Positions 1-8,533 of a stretch of 64,000 nt of DNA are shown here, piece after piece. Below the pieces are notes generated by a model that was not told the DNA's origin, did not search any database, and saw nothing but the letters and a program-made list of their open reading frames with translations. The stretch is taken from NCBI GenBank assembly GCA_020853095.1, contig JADYZN010000024.1, forward strand, positions 1 to 64,000, in the 5' to 3' direction. The stretch's first letter is position 1; each line of letters begins with the position of its first letter. Made by a program: the position numbers and the translations under genes. The stretch comes from Phycisphaerales bacterium (GTDB lineage: Bacteria; Planctomycetota; Phycisphaerae; Tepidisphaerales; Tepidisphaeraceae).

Positions 1-2
1 GT

Positions 3-191
3 TCGACCGTGAACAGCCTGGGCGTCGCCTATGAGAACGTGTCGGCTTCCGAAAGCGCGATCCGTGATACGGACTTCGCCGAGGAAACCGCCGCCCTCAC
101 GCGGTCGCAAATCCTGTCCCAGGCGGCCACAACCGTCCTGGCCCAGGCCAACGCGGCCCCTCAGGCGGCCTTAAGCCTCCTGCGCGCCTAA
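3..191 (+). CDS. Flagellin, C-terminal fragment (runs off the left edge)
   Basis: The frame is open to the window edge, so this is the 3' end of a longer gene. The visible 62 residues match the conserved C-terminal D1/D0 helix of bacterial flagellin: an [11 protein letters not shown] segment, then [11 protein letters not shown], then LAQANAAPQ, ending near LSLLR. This part packs in the core of the filament and carries export and polymerisation determinants. Two hairpin terminators follow directly. The codon at position 9 is GTG but is internal. It shows that the organism makes flagella; no other flagellar gene is in the window. Confidence 0.93.
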   Translation, partial: STVNSLGVAYENVSASESAIRDTDFAEETAALTRSQILSQAATTVLAQANAAPQAALSLLRA

Positions 192-200
192 GGCCTTTTC

Positions 201-230
201 CGAGGATCGCTTTGAACTGATCCTCGTTTT
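201..230 (+). terminator. Rho-independent terminator of the flagellin gene
   Basis: An 8-bp perfect stem (CGAGGATC at 201-208 with GATCCTCG at 219-226) has a 10-nt loop and is followed by TTTT. It starts 9 nt after the flagellin stop codon. Confidence 0.8.
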
Positions 231-248
231 CTCACAAGTCCACCCCCA

Positions 249-276
249 CCCCCGGCTCACAACGCCGGGGGTTTTC
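249..276 (+). terminator. Second, tandem rho-independent terminator
   Basis: A second perfect 8-bp stem (CCCCCGGC at 249-256 with GCCGGGGG at 264-271) has a 7-nt loop and is followed by TTTTC. It backs up the first terminator, as expected behind a strongly expressed flagellin gene, and shields the convergent gene that ends at 294. Confidence 0.75.
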
Positions 277-293
277 ATTTAACGCTCTGTTGA

Positions 294-1430
294 TCAATCG
301 ACCGGCTCAAAAAGCCTCAACTGCCCCGACAAATCCGGCCGGCGAAAATGGGCGGCCGACAGCGGGCGGATGTCGCGGTTCAGGCCGTACTTGCGGGTAA
401 AAACGTCAAACGTCCGCGACAACTGTTCGGCCAGATGTCCCCGCCCCCGGCGCCGGGTGTCGTAGGCGGATTCATACAATTTGCCGCCGCGGGATTGGCG
501 GATGAGCGATTCAACCTTGCGCGCCCGGTCCGGATGGACCGAACGTTTGAGCCAGTCAAGAAACAGGTCTTTGAGCTGGTACGGCAGCCGAAGCATGACC
601 CATGCCGCCTGTTTGGCCCCCGCCTCGGAGATCGCCTCCAGGATGTTCGGCAGTTCGGCATCGGTCAGGCCGGGGATGATGGGGGCGATGTTGACCGTGA
701 CCGGCACACCGGCGGCCGTCAATTCGCGGATCACCCGCAATCGACCGGCCGGGGATGAGGCGCGCGGCTCCAGTTTTTGCGCCAAATCCGAATCCATCGT
801 CACCAGCGTGATCGTCACCCGGCCGGCATGGATTTTGGCCAGCCGGGACCACAAATCGGTGTCCCGCAACACCAGCGCGCTCTTGGTCATGGTCGCCACC
901 GGCTGGCCACATTCGGCCATCACCTCCAGGCATCGGCGGGCGATGCGCATCTTGTGTTCGATCGGCTGATAGATGTCGGTGATGGCCGACATGATGATCG
1001 GCCTTGGCTCCCAGCGACGGGAGGCCAGCTCGCGTCGTAACAGCCGGGGGGCATCCGGCTTGGCCATCAGTTTGGTTTCAAAATCCAACCCGCAACTGAA
1101 ACCCAGAAATTCATGGTATGGCCGTGCAAAGCAATAGATGCACCCATGCTCGCAGCCGCGATACGGATTCAAGGTAAAGTCGAACGGCACATCCGCCGTC
1201 GAGGACACCTGATTGATGATTCGCCCCGTCCGGTCAAAAAACACCTGACGTTCGACACGTTGCAGCTTCCCATCGGCCTCCTGATGTTCCACCCACTGGC
1301 GATCCAGCTCCTCCCCCAGGACGTGCAGACGAATCGATTCAAAACGATTGCCCGGATTGATCCCCGCCCCGCGACGATGCGCCAAGCCTTGCGGCAGGGC
1401 ATCCCGATAAGAAAATTCTCGTTCTTCCAT
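294..1430 (-). CDS. PA0069/SplB-like radical SAM protein
   Basis: 378 residues. The radical SAM cluster motif is C93-x3-C97-x2-C100 within NPYRGCEHGCIYCFARP, a signature of the PA0069 / Rv2578c group related to spore photoproduct lyase. FETKLMAKPDAP and IMSAITDIYQPIE are further family blocks. Members bind a [4Fe-4S] cluster and cleave S-adenosylmethionine to a 5'-deoxyadenosyl radical; the substrate of this group is not established. The start at 1430 lacks a clear Shine-Dalgarno. It is the last gene of a minus-strand run and ends convergent to the flagellin terminators. Family assignment is firm; the reaction is unknown. Confidence 0.88.
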   Translation of the reverse strand: MEEREFSYRDALPQGLAHRRGAGINPGNRFESIRLHVLGEELDRQWVEHQEADGKLQRVERQVFFDRTGRIINQVSSTADVPFDFTLNPYRGCEHGCIYCFARPYHEFLGFSCGLDFETKLMAKPDAPRLLRRELASRRWEPRPIIMSAITDIYQPIEHKMRIARRCLEVMAECGQPVATMTKSALVLRDTDLWSRLAKIHAGRVTITLVTMDSDLAQKLEPRASSPAGRLRVIRELTAAGVPVTVNIAPIIPGLTDAELPNILEAISEAGAKQAAWVMLRLPYQLKDLFLDWLKRSVHPDRARKVESLIRQSRGGKLYESAYDTRRRGRGHLAEQLSRTFDVFTRKYGLNRDIRPLSAAHFRRPDLSGQLRLFEPVD

Positions 1431-1530
1431 GCCGAACAGTTTGCGAACAAACAGAGTGGTTCGGCAAGGACAACCCTCGCGGAATTGTTAGTTGAAAAAA
1501 CGACAACCAGCCGGCCGGATATTCACATAA

Positions 1531-2469
1531 CTATTTGCAAATACTTTCTTTACGGCACGCATACTGATTGAAATATCGTCGCTGGTCAATCAAATTAAAA
1601 CGTTTGATCACTTCCTGCATGGTCAAATCGGGCGAGCGGGATTCGACGATAAACAGACAATTGGGCTGGTCGAATCGAACGGCGATTTTTGCGCCGTAGG
1701 TTTGCTGCATCTCGACGATTTTTTCCTGGTTGTGATTGGCGTACAGCACCACCCGATCAAAGTTGATCGAGGCGAGGATGACCGGCGAGCCAAAACCGAA
1801 ACGGAGCGTTTCATTGCGATAGCCTCCGCCGGCCAATTCGCGGCCATCCAGGTCGATGATCCGGCTGTAGGCGGGATAGGCCAGGACGATGGGTGTGGAA
1901 TTTTTCAGAGCGGCGTAATTCAGATGGTCGCCGCCGGGGGTCAGGCTGGGCATCAGAAAAATCTGAGCGCCGGCATCGGCCTGACGGCTGAAAACCTCCG
2001 GAAAATAGCAGTCAAAACAGATCGCCCCGCCGATTTTGATCCCCTCCCATTCGATCAAGGGCGAATTGCCCGGAACCATGCCGGCATCGAGTTCTTCATG
2101 GGTTGGGCATTGCTTGTCGTATCGCCCCAGAACGTTGCCGTTTTTATCCACTAGATAAAAACAATTCAGCAGCCGGCCTTCCTTGTGGGCGATGACCGGC
2201 ACGGTGATCGCCACCTGGTTTCGGATGGCCGACTCGATCAACGGGCGGGTTTGAAGTTGCCAATCATCCAGCGCCGCCTCCGCCAGTGAGGGCATGTGAT
2301 CGACATCCCCATCGCCAAAATACAGGTTCAACGACTCCGGCAACACCACCAGCCTGGCCCCCTGGCGGGCCGCGAAATCCACCCATCGAACGGCCTCCTC
2401 CAGCTTGGCGGCGAAGGTCGGATAATCTTTATTATTCAAGGCGATTGACGCGAAAGTTATGACGTTCAT
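1531..2469 (-). CDS. Nitrilase-superfamily amidohydrolase
   Basis: 312 residues with the Glu-Lys-Cys triad of the carbon-nitrogen hydrolase fold: E45 in VVLPESLN, K119 in GRYDKQCP, and C151 in GGAICFDCYFPE. These enzymes hydrolyse amides, carbamoyl groups or nitriles through a thioester on the cysteine. The residues after the cysteine (FDCYFPE) resemble omega-amidase and deaminated-glutathione amidase type proteins more than true nitrilases, but the substrate cannot be read. It is separated by 100 nt from the radical SAM gene on the same strand and is divergent from the PEP-CTERM gene. A second superfamily member sits at 34231-35178. Confidence 0.85.
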   Translation of the reverse strand: MNVITFASIALNNKDYPTFAAKLEEAVRWVDFAARQGARLVVLPESLNLYFGDGDVDHMPSLAEAALDDWQLQTRPLIESAIRNQVAITVPVIAHKEGRLLNCFYLVDKNGNVLGRYDKQCPTHEELDAGMVPGNSPLIEWEGIKIGGAICFDCYFPEVFSRQADAGAQIFLMPSLTPGGDHLNYAALKNSTPIVLAYPAYSRIIDLDGRELAGGGYRNETLRFGFGSPVILASINFDRVVLYANHNQEKIVEMQQTYGAKIAVRFDQPNCLFIVESRSPDLTMQEVIKRFNLIDQRRYFNQYACRKESICK

Positions 2470-2522
2470 TGGAGTTAGGAGAGTTTATCCCAAGTTTTTC
2501 CCAAGAGTACAGAAAAATTTTC

Positions 2523-2550
2523 TTGCATTATCAAATATTAGAGTTATAAC
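2523..2550 (+). promoter_or_regulatory. Predicted sigma-70 type promoter for the PEP-CTERM gene
   Basis: TTGCAT (2523-2528), a 16-bp spacer and TATAAC (2545-2550) lie in a markedly AT-rich patch, 47 nt before the ATG at 2598. A second TATAAC follows immediately (2551-2556). The AT-rich patch stands out from the GC-rich surroundings. Confidence 0.45.
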
Positions 2551-2597
2551 TATAACCAGTTAAGTTGTCGAACCAATTCACTTTTTTGGAGGTCGGT

Positions 2598-3779
2598 ATG
2601 AACGCGTTGAATCGAGTCCTGGTACTGGCGGGTATGGCGGGGATGTCTTTGGCGCTGGCCGGTCAGGCATCGGCCGCGGTGGATACGTATGGGCTGGAGT
2701 TGTTTCTGGGAAGCGGGAGTAGCATTGGGCTGAATGACCCGGGACGGTTTTGGGATTATCGGTTTACACCGAATCAGACAGTGACAGTGAATAGTGTGTT
2801 GACAAAGTTAAATGCCGTGGTCGGAAGTCCCAATTTGCAAGTAGGTATCCAAGCGGATGATGGATTTGGCAATGCCAGTGGAGTGGACCTGGCGTATGCC
2901 TCCTGGTCGCCTGGAACAGGTGTGGTGACATCCACGCTGAACGTCGCGATCACGTTAAACAGCGGTTCGACTTATCATTTTGTCCAGCGGGTTCCAAATG
3001 GAGATGCCAATAACGTCGCCTATGTGGCCGATCGCTCTCCATCGTTGTTGCAGTCGCACGTACAGGATGGAACGCCGGACACCAGCTACTCGGCCCGGTA
3101 TAGCAGCAACGGCGGCTCCAGTTGGAGCGACTATACGGACACCGAAGTCTGGGGCCTGTACAACAACAGTTCAACCGATGCGGTGGGACAGCCATATACA
3201 CAGACGAATTTCCGCACGATCGGTCAGGATGTCTGGCAAGGGCAGTCGTTTACGTTCACCGGCTGGGGGAGCAACACCGGCGTCGATCAGATCGCGATGA
3301 AAGTCTACAAGGGCGCCGCATCGGCGGCGGATGATCTGAGACTTCATTTGTATGATGTCAGTACGCAATCGGATTTGTGGTCGGGCAAGATTTTGGACAA
3401 AAATGCCGCCATCACCGGCGGGGCTGGAGATGTCATTACCGTTAGCCTGGGCGGTCCCGTGACGCTTGTATCAGGAAACAAGTATGTTCTGGCATTGGAA
3501 TCATTTGGAACGACCGCTGATGGCACGTATCAATTGAACGTCAACTATGCTGTCGATACGCCATTGAGGGGGATTAACTTCCAGGAAGCGAATGGCTCGA
3601 GCTATGTTTATGCGTTCAAGGATTCGTTGCCGTCGGCGTTTACCAGCGGTGATTCGTCTGGAATCAGTCAGGATGCGTATTTCACGCTGCACACCGTGGC
3701 GGTTCCGGAGCCGGCGAGTCTGTCGCTGATCGCGCTGGGCGCGCTGGCGCTGTACAGGCGCCGTGGATGCAGGATTTGA
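2598..3779 (+). CDS. Exported PEP-CTERM anchored protein
   Basis: 393 residues from the ATG at 2598, chosen because GGAGG sits at 2588-2592. Residues 1-27 form a signal peptide ending in GQASA. The C-terminus has the PEP-CTERM tripartite signal: VPEPAS, a hydrophobic helix, then the basic tail YRRRG. Such proteins are exported and processed by an exosortase; no exosortase gene is in the window. The body is rich in Ser, Thr, Gly and Asn and looks like two beta-sandwich modules (about 30-165 and 185-350), each with a Y/W-rich core and an x-G-x-x-Y end. No enzymatic motif is seen. The next gene, an exported peptidase, begins 10 nt after its stop. Confidence 0.88.
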   Translation: MNALNRVLVLAGMAGMSLALAGQASAAVDTYGLELFLGSGSSIGLNDPGRFWDYRFTPNQTVTVNSVLTKLNAVVGSPNLQVGIQADDGFGNASGVDLAYASWSPGTGVVTSTLNVAITLNSGSTYHFVQRVPNGDANNVAYVADRSPSLLQSHVQDGTPDTSYSARYSSNGGSSWSDYTDTEVWGLYNNSSTDAVGQPYTQTNFRTIGQDVWQGQSFTFTGWGSNTGVDQIAMKVYKGAASAADDLRLHLYDVSTQSDLWSGKILDKNAAITGGAGDVITVSLGGPVTLVSGNKYVLALESFGTTADGTYQLNVNYAVDTPLRGINFQEANGSSYVYAFKDSLPSAFTSGDSSGISQDAYFTLHTVAVPEPASLSLIALGALALYRRRGCRI

Positions 3780-3789
3780 AAACGGTGGA

Positions 3790-4794
3790 ATGACTCGCAT
3801 GTTAAAACGATTTTTCCCGCGCGGCGGAGCGGCATGTTCCGCCGCGTTCATTTTGGGTATTCTCCCCGCCATGACCCTGGCACAAACGCACGTTGTCAAG
3901 CTGTACAATGAACAGGAAATGCGGCATTTTCGAGTGCCGCAGACGTGGGAAAAATACAAGGACAAGCTGACCTGGGGCCGCGGGCAGACGATGGCGATCC
4001 TGGACGATGGATGTGATCTGACCGTCCCCGAATGGCGCGCCACCTTGCCGTGGGGCGCGCCAAAAGTCGTCGCGGGGTATGACAGCATCGATCACGATGA
4101 CGATCCCACGCCCGTGCCGCCGGGATATCATGGGACCACCGTGGGTTATCCTTCAAGTCTGTTTTATGAAGGCACTTGTGGCGTTGCGTACAACAATCAG
4201 ACGGCGCAGATTCGAGGCGTGTCAATCGTTCATCTGAAGCGGGATGAGTCCCGGACGATGGCGGAGGGGTTGCAGTGGGTGATCGACAATCATCAAAAGT
4301 ACAACATCACCGCCGTCAACCTTTCGCCGCTGGATGACCTGGCTCATCAGAAGCCGGTGCCAACGGCGATTGATGAAAAACTGGCAACATTGCGACAACT
4401 CAACATCTGGGTCGGCGCGCCCTGCGGCAACAACGGACATACCAACGGCATTTCATGGCCGGCGTGCCAGCCGGATTGCTTTGCCATCGGGGCGGCCAAG
4501 CCGGGGGAGGAGGAGGCGATCAACGACCGCTGGGCGAATACGGACATCCTGGTGCCGGCCAGCGCCACCTCCAGTTCCAACGCCTACGCGGCCGGTTGCT
4601 CGATGATTTTGCGCGAGGCGATAGAAAAAACCGGGTATGACTGGCACAAGGATGGAGCAAACCTGCCGGAAGCGATGATGGCGATTTTCAAGCGAACCGG
4701 CGTGGAGGTGAACGACCCGCCATCGGGGCGGAAGTTCAAACGATTGGATCTGCTGAACGCCGTGGATGCGGTCTTCGCCAACGCGGGCGGATAG
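3790..4794 (+). CDS. Exported subtilisin-like (S8) peptidase with a divergent serine motif
   Basis: 334 residues from ATG 3790 (GGTGGA just upstream; ATG 3799 is the alternative). Residues 1-31 look like a signal peptide ending TLAQ. Catalytic triad candidates: D72 in AILDDGCD, H114 in GYHGTTVG, and S261 in ATSSSNAYAAG, where the family norm is GTSMAAP. The oxyanion Asn region is PCGNNG (around 214). All three catalytic residues can be placed, so it may be active, but the serine block and short length differ from typical subtilases and no pro-domain is obvious. It is probably co-transcribed with the preceding PEP-CTERM gene, which might be its substrate or partner (inference). Confidence 0.75.
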   Translation: MTRMLKRFFPRGGAACSAAFILGILPAMTLAQTHVVKLYNEQEMRHFRVPQTWEKYKDKLTWGRGQTMAILDDGCDLTVPEWRATLPWGAPKVVAGYDSIDHDDDPTPVPPGYHGTTVGYPSSLFYEGTCGVAYNNQTAQIRGVSIVHLKRDESRTMAEGLQWVIDNHQKYNITAVNLSPLDDLAHQKPVPTAIDEKLATLRQLNIWVGAPCGNNGHTNGISWPACQPDCFAIGAAKPGEEEAINDRWANTDILVPASATSSSNAYAAGCSMILREAIEKTGYDWHKDGANLPEAMMAIFKRTGVEVNDPPSGRKFKRLDLLNAVDAVFANAGG

Positions 4795-4870
4795 CACCGG
4801 CGTGAAGGCCGCCGTCATTCATTGCGGGCTGCATTTGGACCCCGGACATCGGGGGATTTGCAAATTTTAA

Positions 4871-5263
4871 TTATTTCGAGGCCAGTTGCTGTTTGGCGCG
4901 GGCGCGGTTCAATTGGCGCTGGCGTTGTTCTTGAGTGGCCGGGTCGGTGGCGCGCCGGGCGGTGGCTTCGGCGAACTCGGCGCGGGCCGTTTCGGCGTCG
5001 ATTTCGGAGGCGGGGATCGCCTCGTTGGTCAGGATGGTCAGCTTGTTGTCCTTCATCTGGGCGATGCCCCCTTCGATGAAGAAGTACTGTTTTTGCCCGT
5101 TGGCCAGGTCCAGGCGAAGGGGGCCGACGCCGATTTTCACCAGCAGCGGGGCGCGATCGGTCAAAATGCCCACCAGCCCATCGTGCGCCGGGATGATCGC
5201 CTGGGCGATGGTTTCGTTGAGGGCTTGTTGTTCGGGGGTGACGACCACGCAATTAAAGGCCAT
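4871..5263 (-). CDS. atpC: F-type ATP synthase epsilon subunit
   Basis: 130 residues. The start is ATG 5263 with GGAGC about 6 nt upstream; the frame stays open upstream but the family begins at MAFNCVVVTPEQ. The N-terminal beta-sandwich carries IIPAHDGLVGIL, DRAPLL and the FFIEGG block; the C-terminal helical hairpin holds EFAEATARRATDP. The epsilon subunit sits on the central stalk of F1 and regulates ATP hydrolysis. It normally ends the atp operon after atpD, but here it stands alone: the neighbours are a convergent peptidase and divergent greA. The other subunits must lie elsewhere. Confidence 0.93.
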   Translation of the reverse strand: MAFNCVVVTPEQQALNETIAQAIIPAHDGLVGILTDRAPLLVKIGVGPLRLDLANGQKQYFFIEGGIAQMKDNKLTILTNEAIPASEIDAETARAEFAEATARRATDPATQEQRQRQLNRARAKQQLASK

Positions 5264-5516
5264 ACGTTGCTCCGGCTGAAAAACAGGTCCAAAGAGTGTA
5301 CCGATGGCGGCGAAGGCGTCAATCAGAGCAAAAAATTGCCAAAATCCCCGCCGGCCGGCCGGTTGCCAAACCCGGTGGATGGGATATGATTCAAAGTTGA
5401 CCGCAGAATCCGCCACCGCGCCAACCGCGCGGTGGTTCGTGTTTTTGTATGGATGCTTTTGTCATGTTGGCATGGAAGCGGCCCGCCCGGGCTGGACGTT
5501 TAAGGAGTTGTACATC

Positions 5517-5987
5517 ATGCAGATTGTCAGTGCGGCGGAAAAAGCGGAATTGGAACGAAAGCGTGAAGATCTTTACCGGCAGAAGATCGACGTGCAGGAA
5601 CGCATCCGCAAGGCGGCGAGCCTGGGCGATCTGTCGGAAAACGCCGAATATCACTTCGCCAAGGAGGAAAACCGCCAGATCGAACGCGACCTGGCGGAAC
5701 TGGAGGCGAAGATCAAAAATCTGGCGGTGGTCTCCAACGAACACGTGCCGGAGGATGTCGTTTTCCTGGGACACACCGTCAAGCTGCTGGACCTGGATGA
5801 CGACAGCGAGCAACTTGTCCGGCTGGTGGGGGAGGCGCAGCCCCCGTCCGCCGACAGCGATGTCCTGCCGGTGTCGGCCAACAGCCCCATGGGCGAAGCG
5901 CTCATGAAGGCGCGCATCGGCGATACGGTCAAAGTCAAAGCCCCGCGCGGGACGATGGAATTTAAGATTCTGGAGATCGTGCAGTAG
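5517..5987 (+). CDS. greA: Transcript cleavage factor GreA
   Basis: 156 residues from ATG 5517, preceded by AAGGAG at 5502-5507. The N-terminal half is an antiparallel coiled coil with the conserved tip LGDLSENAEYHFAKEE (about residues 35-50), whose acidic residues enter the RNA polymerase secondary channel and stimulate cleavage of backtracked RNA. The C-terminal FKBP-like half has DTVKVKAPRGTMEFKIL. The linker around 100-125 (PPSADSDVLPVSANSPMG) is a little longer than usual. A tRNA-Thr gene begins 7 nt after the stop codon with no terminator between, so the two may share a transcript. GreB is less likely because the basic patch is weak. Confidence 0.92.
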   Translation: MQIVSAAEKAELERKREDLYRQKIDVQERIRKAASLGDLSENAEYHFAKEENRQIERDLAELEAKIKNLAVVSNEHVPEDVVFLGHTVKLLDLDDDSEQLVRLVGEAQPPSADSDVLPVSANSPMGEALMKARIGDTVKVKAPRGTMEFKILEIVQ

Positions 5988-5994
5988 TTTGATC

Positions 5995-6067
5995 GCCACC
6001 TTAGCTCAATTGGCAGAGCACCAGTTTTGTAAACTGGGGGTTCCGGGTTCGATTCCCGGAGGTGGCT
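5995..6067 (+). tRNA. tRNA-Thr (anticodon UGU)
   Basis: Full cloverleaf by eye: acceptor GCCACCT/AGGTGGC with discriminator T at 6067, D arm with AGCTCAATTGGCAGAGC, anticodon stem CCAGT/ACTGG with 7-nt loop TTTGTAA (anticodon TGT), and T arm CCGGGTTCGATTCCCGG. No CCA is encoded. It lies between greA (7 nt upstream) and the convergent end of the ubiD-type gene (7 nt downstream). Confidence 0.95.
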
Positions 6068-6074
6068 GTCCCGG

Positions 6075-7634
6075 TTACAGGCCGTATTCCTTCCAACGGC
6101 GCGTGACCAAGTCGCGGGTGGGCTGATCCATTTGCAATTCGGCGGGCCATGGACGCACCTTCCCTTCGGCGGGGGTCTTGGCGGTGGCGTCAAATCCGAT
6201 TTTCGATCCCGCGCCGGTGTCCGGTGCGGCGTGGTCCAGGATGTCCACCGGCCCATAGGCGATTTCACTGTCGCGGGCCGGATCGCAGTTGCTGAATAAA
6301 TGGAACAGCACATCCTGCTCGTTGTGCACGTCCACGTGCTCATCCACCACGATGATGAACTTGGTCAGCGCCATCTGTCCGGCCCCCCAGATCGCGTGCA
6401 TCACCCGGCGGGCCTGGAAGGGGTATTCCTTGCGGATTTTGACGAACGCGCAATTGTGAAACACCCCGCTGATCGGCAGCGAATAATCGAGGATGTCCGG
6501 GATGACCATCCGCAGCAGCGGCAGGAAAATCCGCTCGGTCGCCTTGCCCAGAAAATAATCCTCCATCGGCGGCTTGCCCACGATCGTCGTCGGATAAATC
6601 GGGTCGCGACGGTGCGTGATGGCGGTGACGTGAAACGCCGGATACCAGTGGGCCAGCGAATAAAAGCCGGTGTGATCGCCAAACGGACCTTCCATCAGCC
6701 GTTGATCCGGATCGACGTATCCTTCGATGACGATTTCCGCGTTGGCCGGCACGTTCAGGTCGATGGTTTTGCACGGGACCAGCTCGATGCCCGTGCCGTT
6801 GAGAAATCCGGCGAACAGCAATTCCTCCACTCCCGGCGGCAATGGGGCGGTGGCGGCATACGGCAGCACCGACTCGCCCCCCAGCACGATCGCCAGGGGC
6901 ATCTTCTTTCCCTTGCGTTTCCAGAGCCGGTAATGCCTCGCCCCGTCGTGATGCATGTGCCAGTGCATGGCCGCCAGCCGCGGGCCAAACTGCTGCACGC
7001 GGTACATGCCGATGTTGCGGGAGCCATCTTCGGGGTTGATGGTGTGGATACCCGCCAGGGTGATGTACCGGCCGGAACCTCGCTGGTCGACGTGTTGGAT
7101 CTGATCCGGCTCCAACACCTGCCCCGAATCCAGATTGCCATCCAGAGGCCAGCATTGAATGATCGGCAGGCGGGTCAGGTCGGCCTTGTCCCCTTCGAGT
7201 ACCACCTGCTGACAAATTCCATTTCGGACGATTTTCGGTGGAATGCTGCCCATCTTGATCAGGTCGGGCAGTTTTTTCATCTTTTCCAGCAGCGTGGTGG
7301 GGATTTCCGGTTTGATCAGTTGTTGCACCCGGCCGGCGAGCGCTTCGAGGTTGGCAGTGCCCAACGCCTTGTTGATGCGCCAATAGCTGCCAAAGGTGTT
7401 GATGGCGACCGGCATGTCCGAACCTTGGACGTTTTCAAAGAGCAATGCCCGCCCGCCCAGGCTGGCCGCCGGCGAACGATCCAGCTCCTGATGGGGATGC
7501 GGGGCGGGGGATTTGCTGATGCGGTCGCAAATTTCTGATATTTCAAGGATCGGCGAAACCGGCGCGGCGATGCGGGCCAGTTCGCCTTCGCGTTGCAGCG
7601 TGTCGATGAAGTCGCGGAAGGTGGGGGTTCCCAT
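6075..7634 (-). CDS. UbiD-family prenylated-FMN decarboxylase
   Basis: 519 residues from ATG 7634; upstream in-frame ATGs are possible, but the family N-terminus (FRDFIDTLQREGELARI) fits this start. UbiD enzymes use prenyl-FMN to decarboxylate aromatic or unsaturated acids. The catalytic region MEGPFGDHTGFYS is intact, as is VDEHVDVHNEQDV. In planctomycetes such genes usually serve menaquinone (futalosine route) or ubiquinone-like pathways; without neighbours of either pathway the substrate is uncertain. No UbiX prenyltransferase gene is in the window. No Shine-Dalgarno is seen; a TACCAT hexamer ends 8 nt before the start. Confidence 0.9.
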   Translation of the reverse strand: MGTPTFRDFIDTLQREGELARIAAPVSPILEISEICDRISKSPAPHPHQELDRSPAASLGGRALLFENVQGSDMPVAINTFGSYWRINKALGTANLEALAGRVQQLIKPEIPTTLLEKMKKLPDLIKMGSIPPKIVRNGICQQVVLEGDKADLTRLPIIQCWPLDGNLDSGQVLEPDQIQHVDQRGSGRYITLAGIHTINPEDGSRNIGMYRVQQFGPRLAAMHWHMHHDGARHYRLWKRKGKKMPLAIVLGGESVLPYAATAPLPPGVEELLFAGFLNGTGIELVPCKTIDLNVPANAEIVIEGYVDPDQRLMEGPFGDHTGFYSLAHWYPAFHVTAITHRRDPIYPTTIVGKPPMEDYFLGKATERIFLPLLRMVIPDILDYSLPISGVFHNCAFVKIRKEYPFQARRVMHAIWGAGQMALTKFIIVVDEHVDVHNEQDVLFHLFSNCDPARDSEIAYGPVDILDHAAPDTGAGSKIGFDATAKTPAEGKVRPWPAELQMDQPTRDLVTRRWKEYGL

Positions 7635-7642
7635 GGTTGCCG

Positions 7643-7648
7643 ATGGTA
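7643..7648 (-). promoter_or_regulatory. Candidate -10 box for a leaderless ubiD-type transcript
   Basis: On the minus strand TACCAT is followed by exactly 8 nt and the ATG at 7634. This would put the transcription start at or next to the start codon. Confidence 0.4.
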
Positions 7649-7809
7649 CGGCGGGGGGCACGGCATGACAAACCATCCTCCAGCGCAATTGACGCGGGGG
7701 AAAGCCGGTGGCATATTGCGCCGATTCATCGGCCACGGATGGCCGAAACGGGGTTGGAGGCGGTCCGGATTGATCCGGAACTTTCAGGTTGACCCATCGT
7801 CTAAAACCA

Positions 7810-8475
7810 ATGTCGAGCCTGAGCCATACACAAGATGAGGCCGACCTGCCCGATGCGATTTCGGGCGATCCGGCACTTATGGCTCGCCTGATGCGGCAGG
7901 CCCGCGAAGGGGACCGCGCCGCCTATGGTCAGATCGTCCGGGCCTGTCAGGACCGGCTGTACAACGCGGTGCTCCGGCTGGTGGGCGACCGCGAAGAAGC
8001 GCAAGAGCTGACGCAGGAAGCCTTTACGCGCGGTTTGATGAAAATCGAGAGTTTTCGTGGCGAGGCCGGCCCATACACCTGGCTGTTTCGCATCGCGATG
8101 AACCTGGCGATCAGCCAGTTGCGCAAGGTTCGACGGCACCGGGTTTTCTCGTTGGACCGACCCGCCGCCACCAAGGGATCGCCGAGGCTGGTTGAGTCGG
8201 ATGATCAGGCGGCGAGCCTCTTGGATCGGGTGGCCCGCGACCCGGCCCCCTTGCCGTCCGAACAGTTGGAACAGCGCGAGCGTGACCAGCAGGTTCTGGC
8301 GGCTTTGGGCCGGCTTGAAGCCGATTATCGCGCGGTGCTGGTGATGCGGGACATCGAAGGATTCGACTATCAACAGATGGCCGACATCCTGGAGATGCCG
8401 CTGGGAACGTTAAAAAGCAGGTTGTTCCGGGCGCGGTTGGCGCTGCGGGAACAACTCAAAGGATGCGATCTGTAG
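7810..8475 (+). CDS. ECF-type RNA polymerase sigma factor
   Basis: 221 residues from ATG 7810 (a TTG at 7789 is an alternative). Region 2 spans about residues 35-110 with AVLRLVGDREEAQELTQEAF (region 2.2-like) and TWLFRIAMNLAISQLRK (2.4-like). Region 4 is at about 165-218 with RAVLVMRDIEGFDYQQMADIL and LGTLKSRLFRARLALRE, the helix-turn-helix that reads the -35 element. Regions 1 and 3 are absent, as in group 4 sigma factors. A membrane anti-sigma-like gene follows 58 nt downstream, the usual arrangement for signal-controlled ECF factors. The signal and target promoters are unknown. Confidence 0.92.
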   Translation: MSSLSHTQDEADLPDAISGDPALMARLMRQAREGDRAAYGQIVRACQDRLYNAVLRLVGDREEAQELTQEAFTRGLMKIESFRGEAGPYTWLFRIAMNLAISQLRKVRRHRVFSLDRPAATKGSPRLVESDDQAASLLDRVARDPAPLPSEQLEQRERDQQVLAALGRLEADYRAVLVMRDIEGFDYQQMADILEMPLGTLKSRLFRARLALREQLKGCDL

Positions 8476-8533
8476 GGTCCGCACCCCGTGCGGGCGATGC
8501 GGGACTCGAAGTGATGGCCGGTTGCGGCGGTCG

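Noticed and set aside
4837-4866. Short hairpin between the S8 peptidase and atpC
   Set aside because: The stem is only 5 bp and neither side has a T-run, so it is not a credible terminator for either convergent gene.
6300-7538. Long plus-strand open frame opposite the ubiD-type gene
   Set aside because: Fully antisense to a complete UbiD-family protein; His/Arg/Gln-rich without a recognisable fold.
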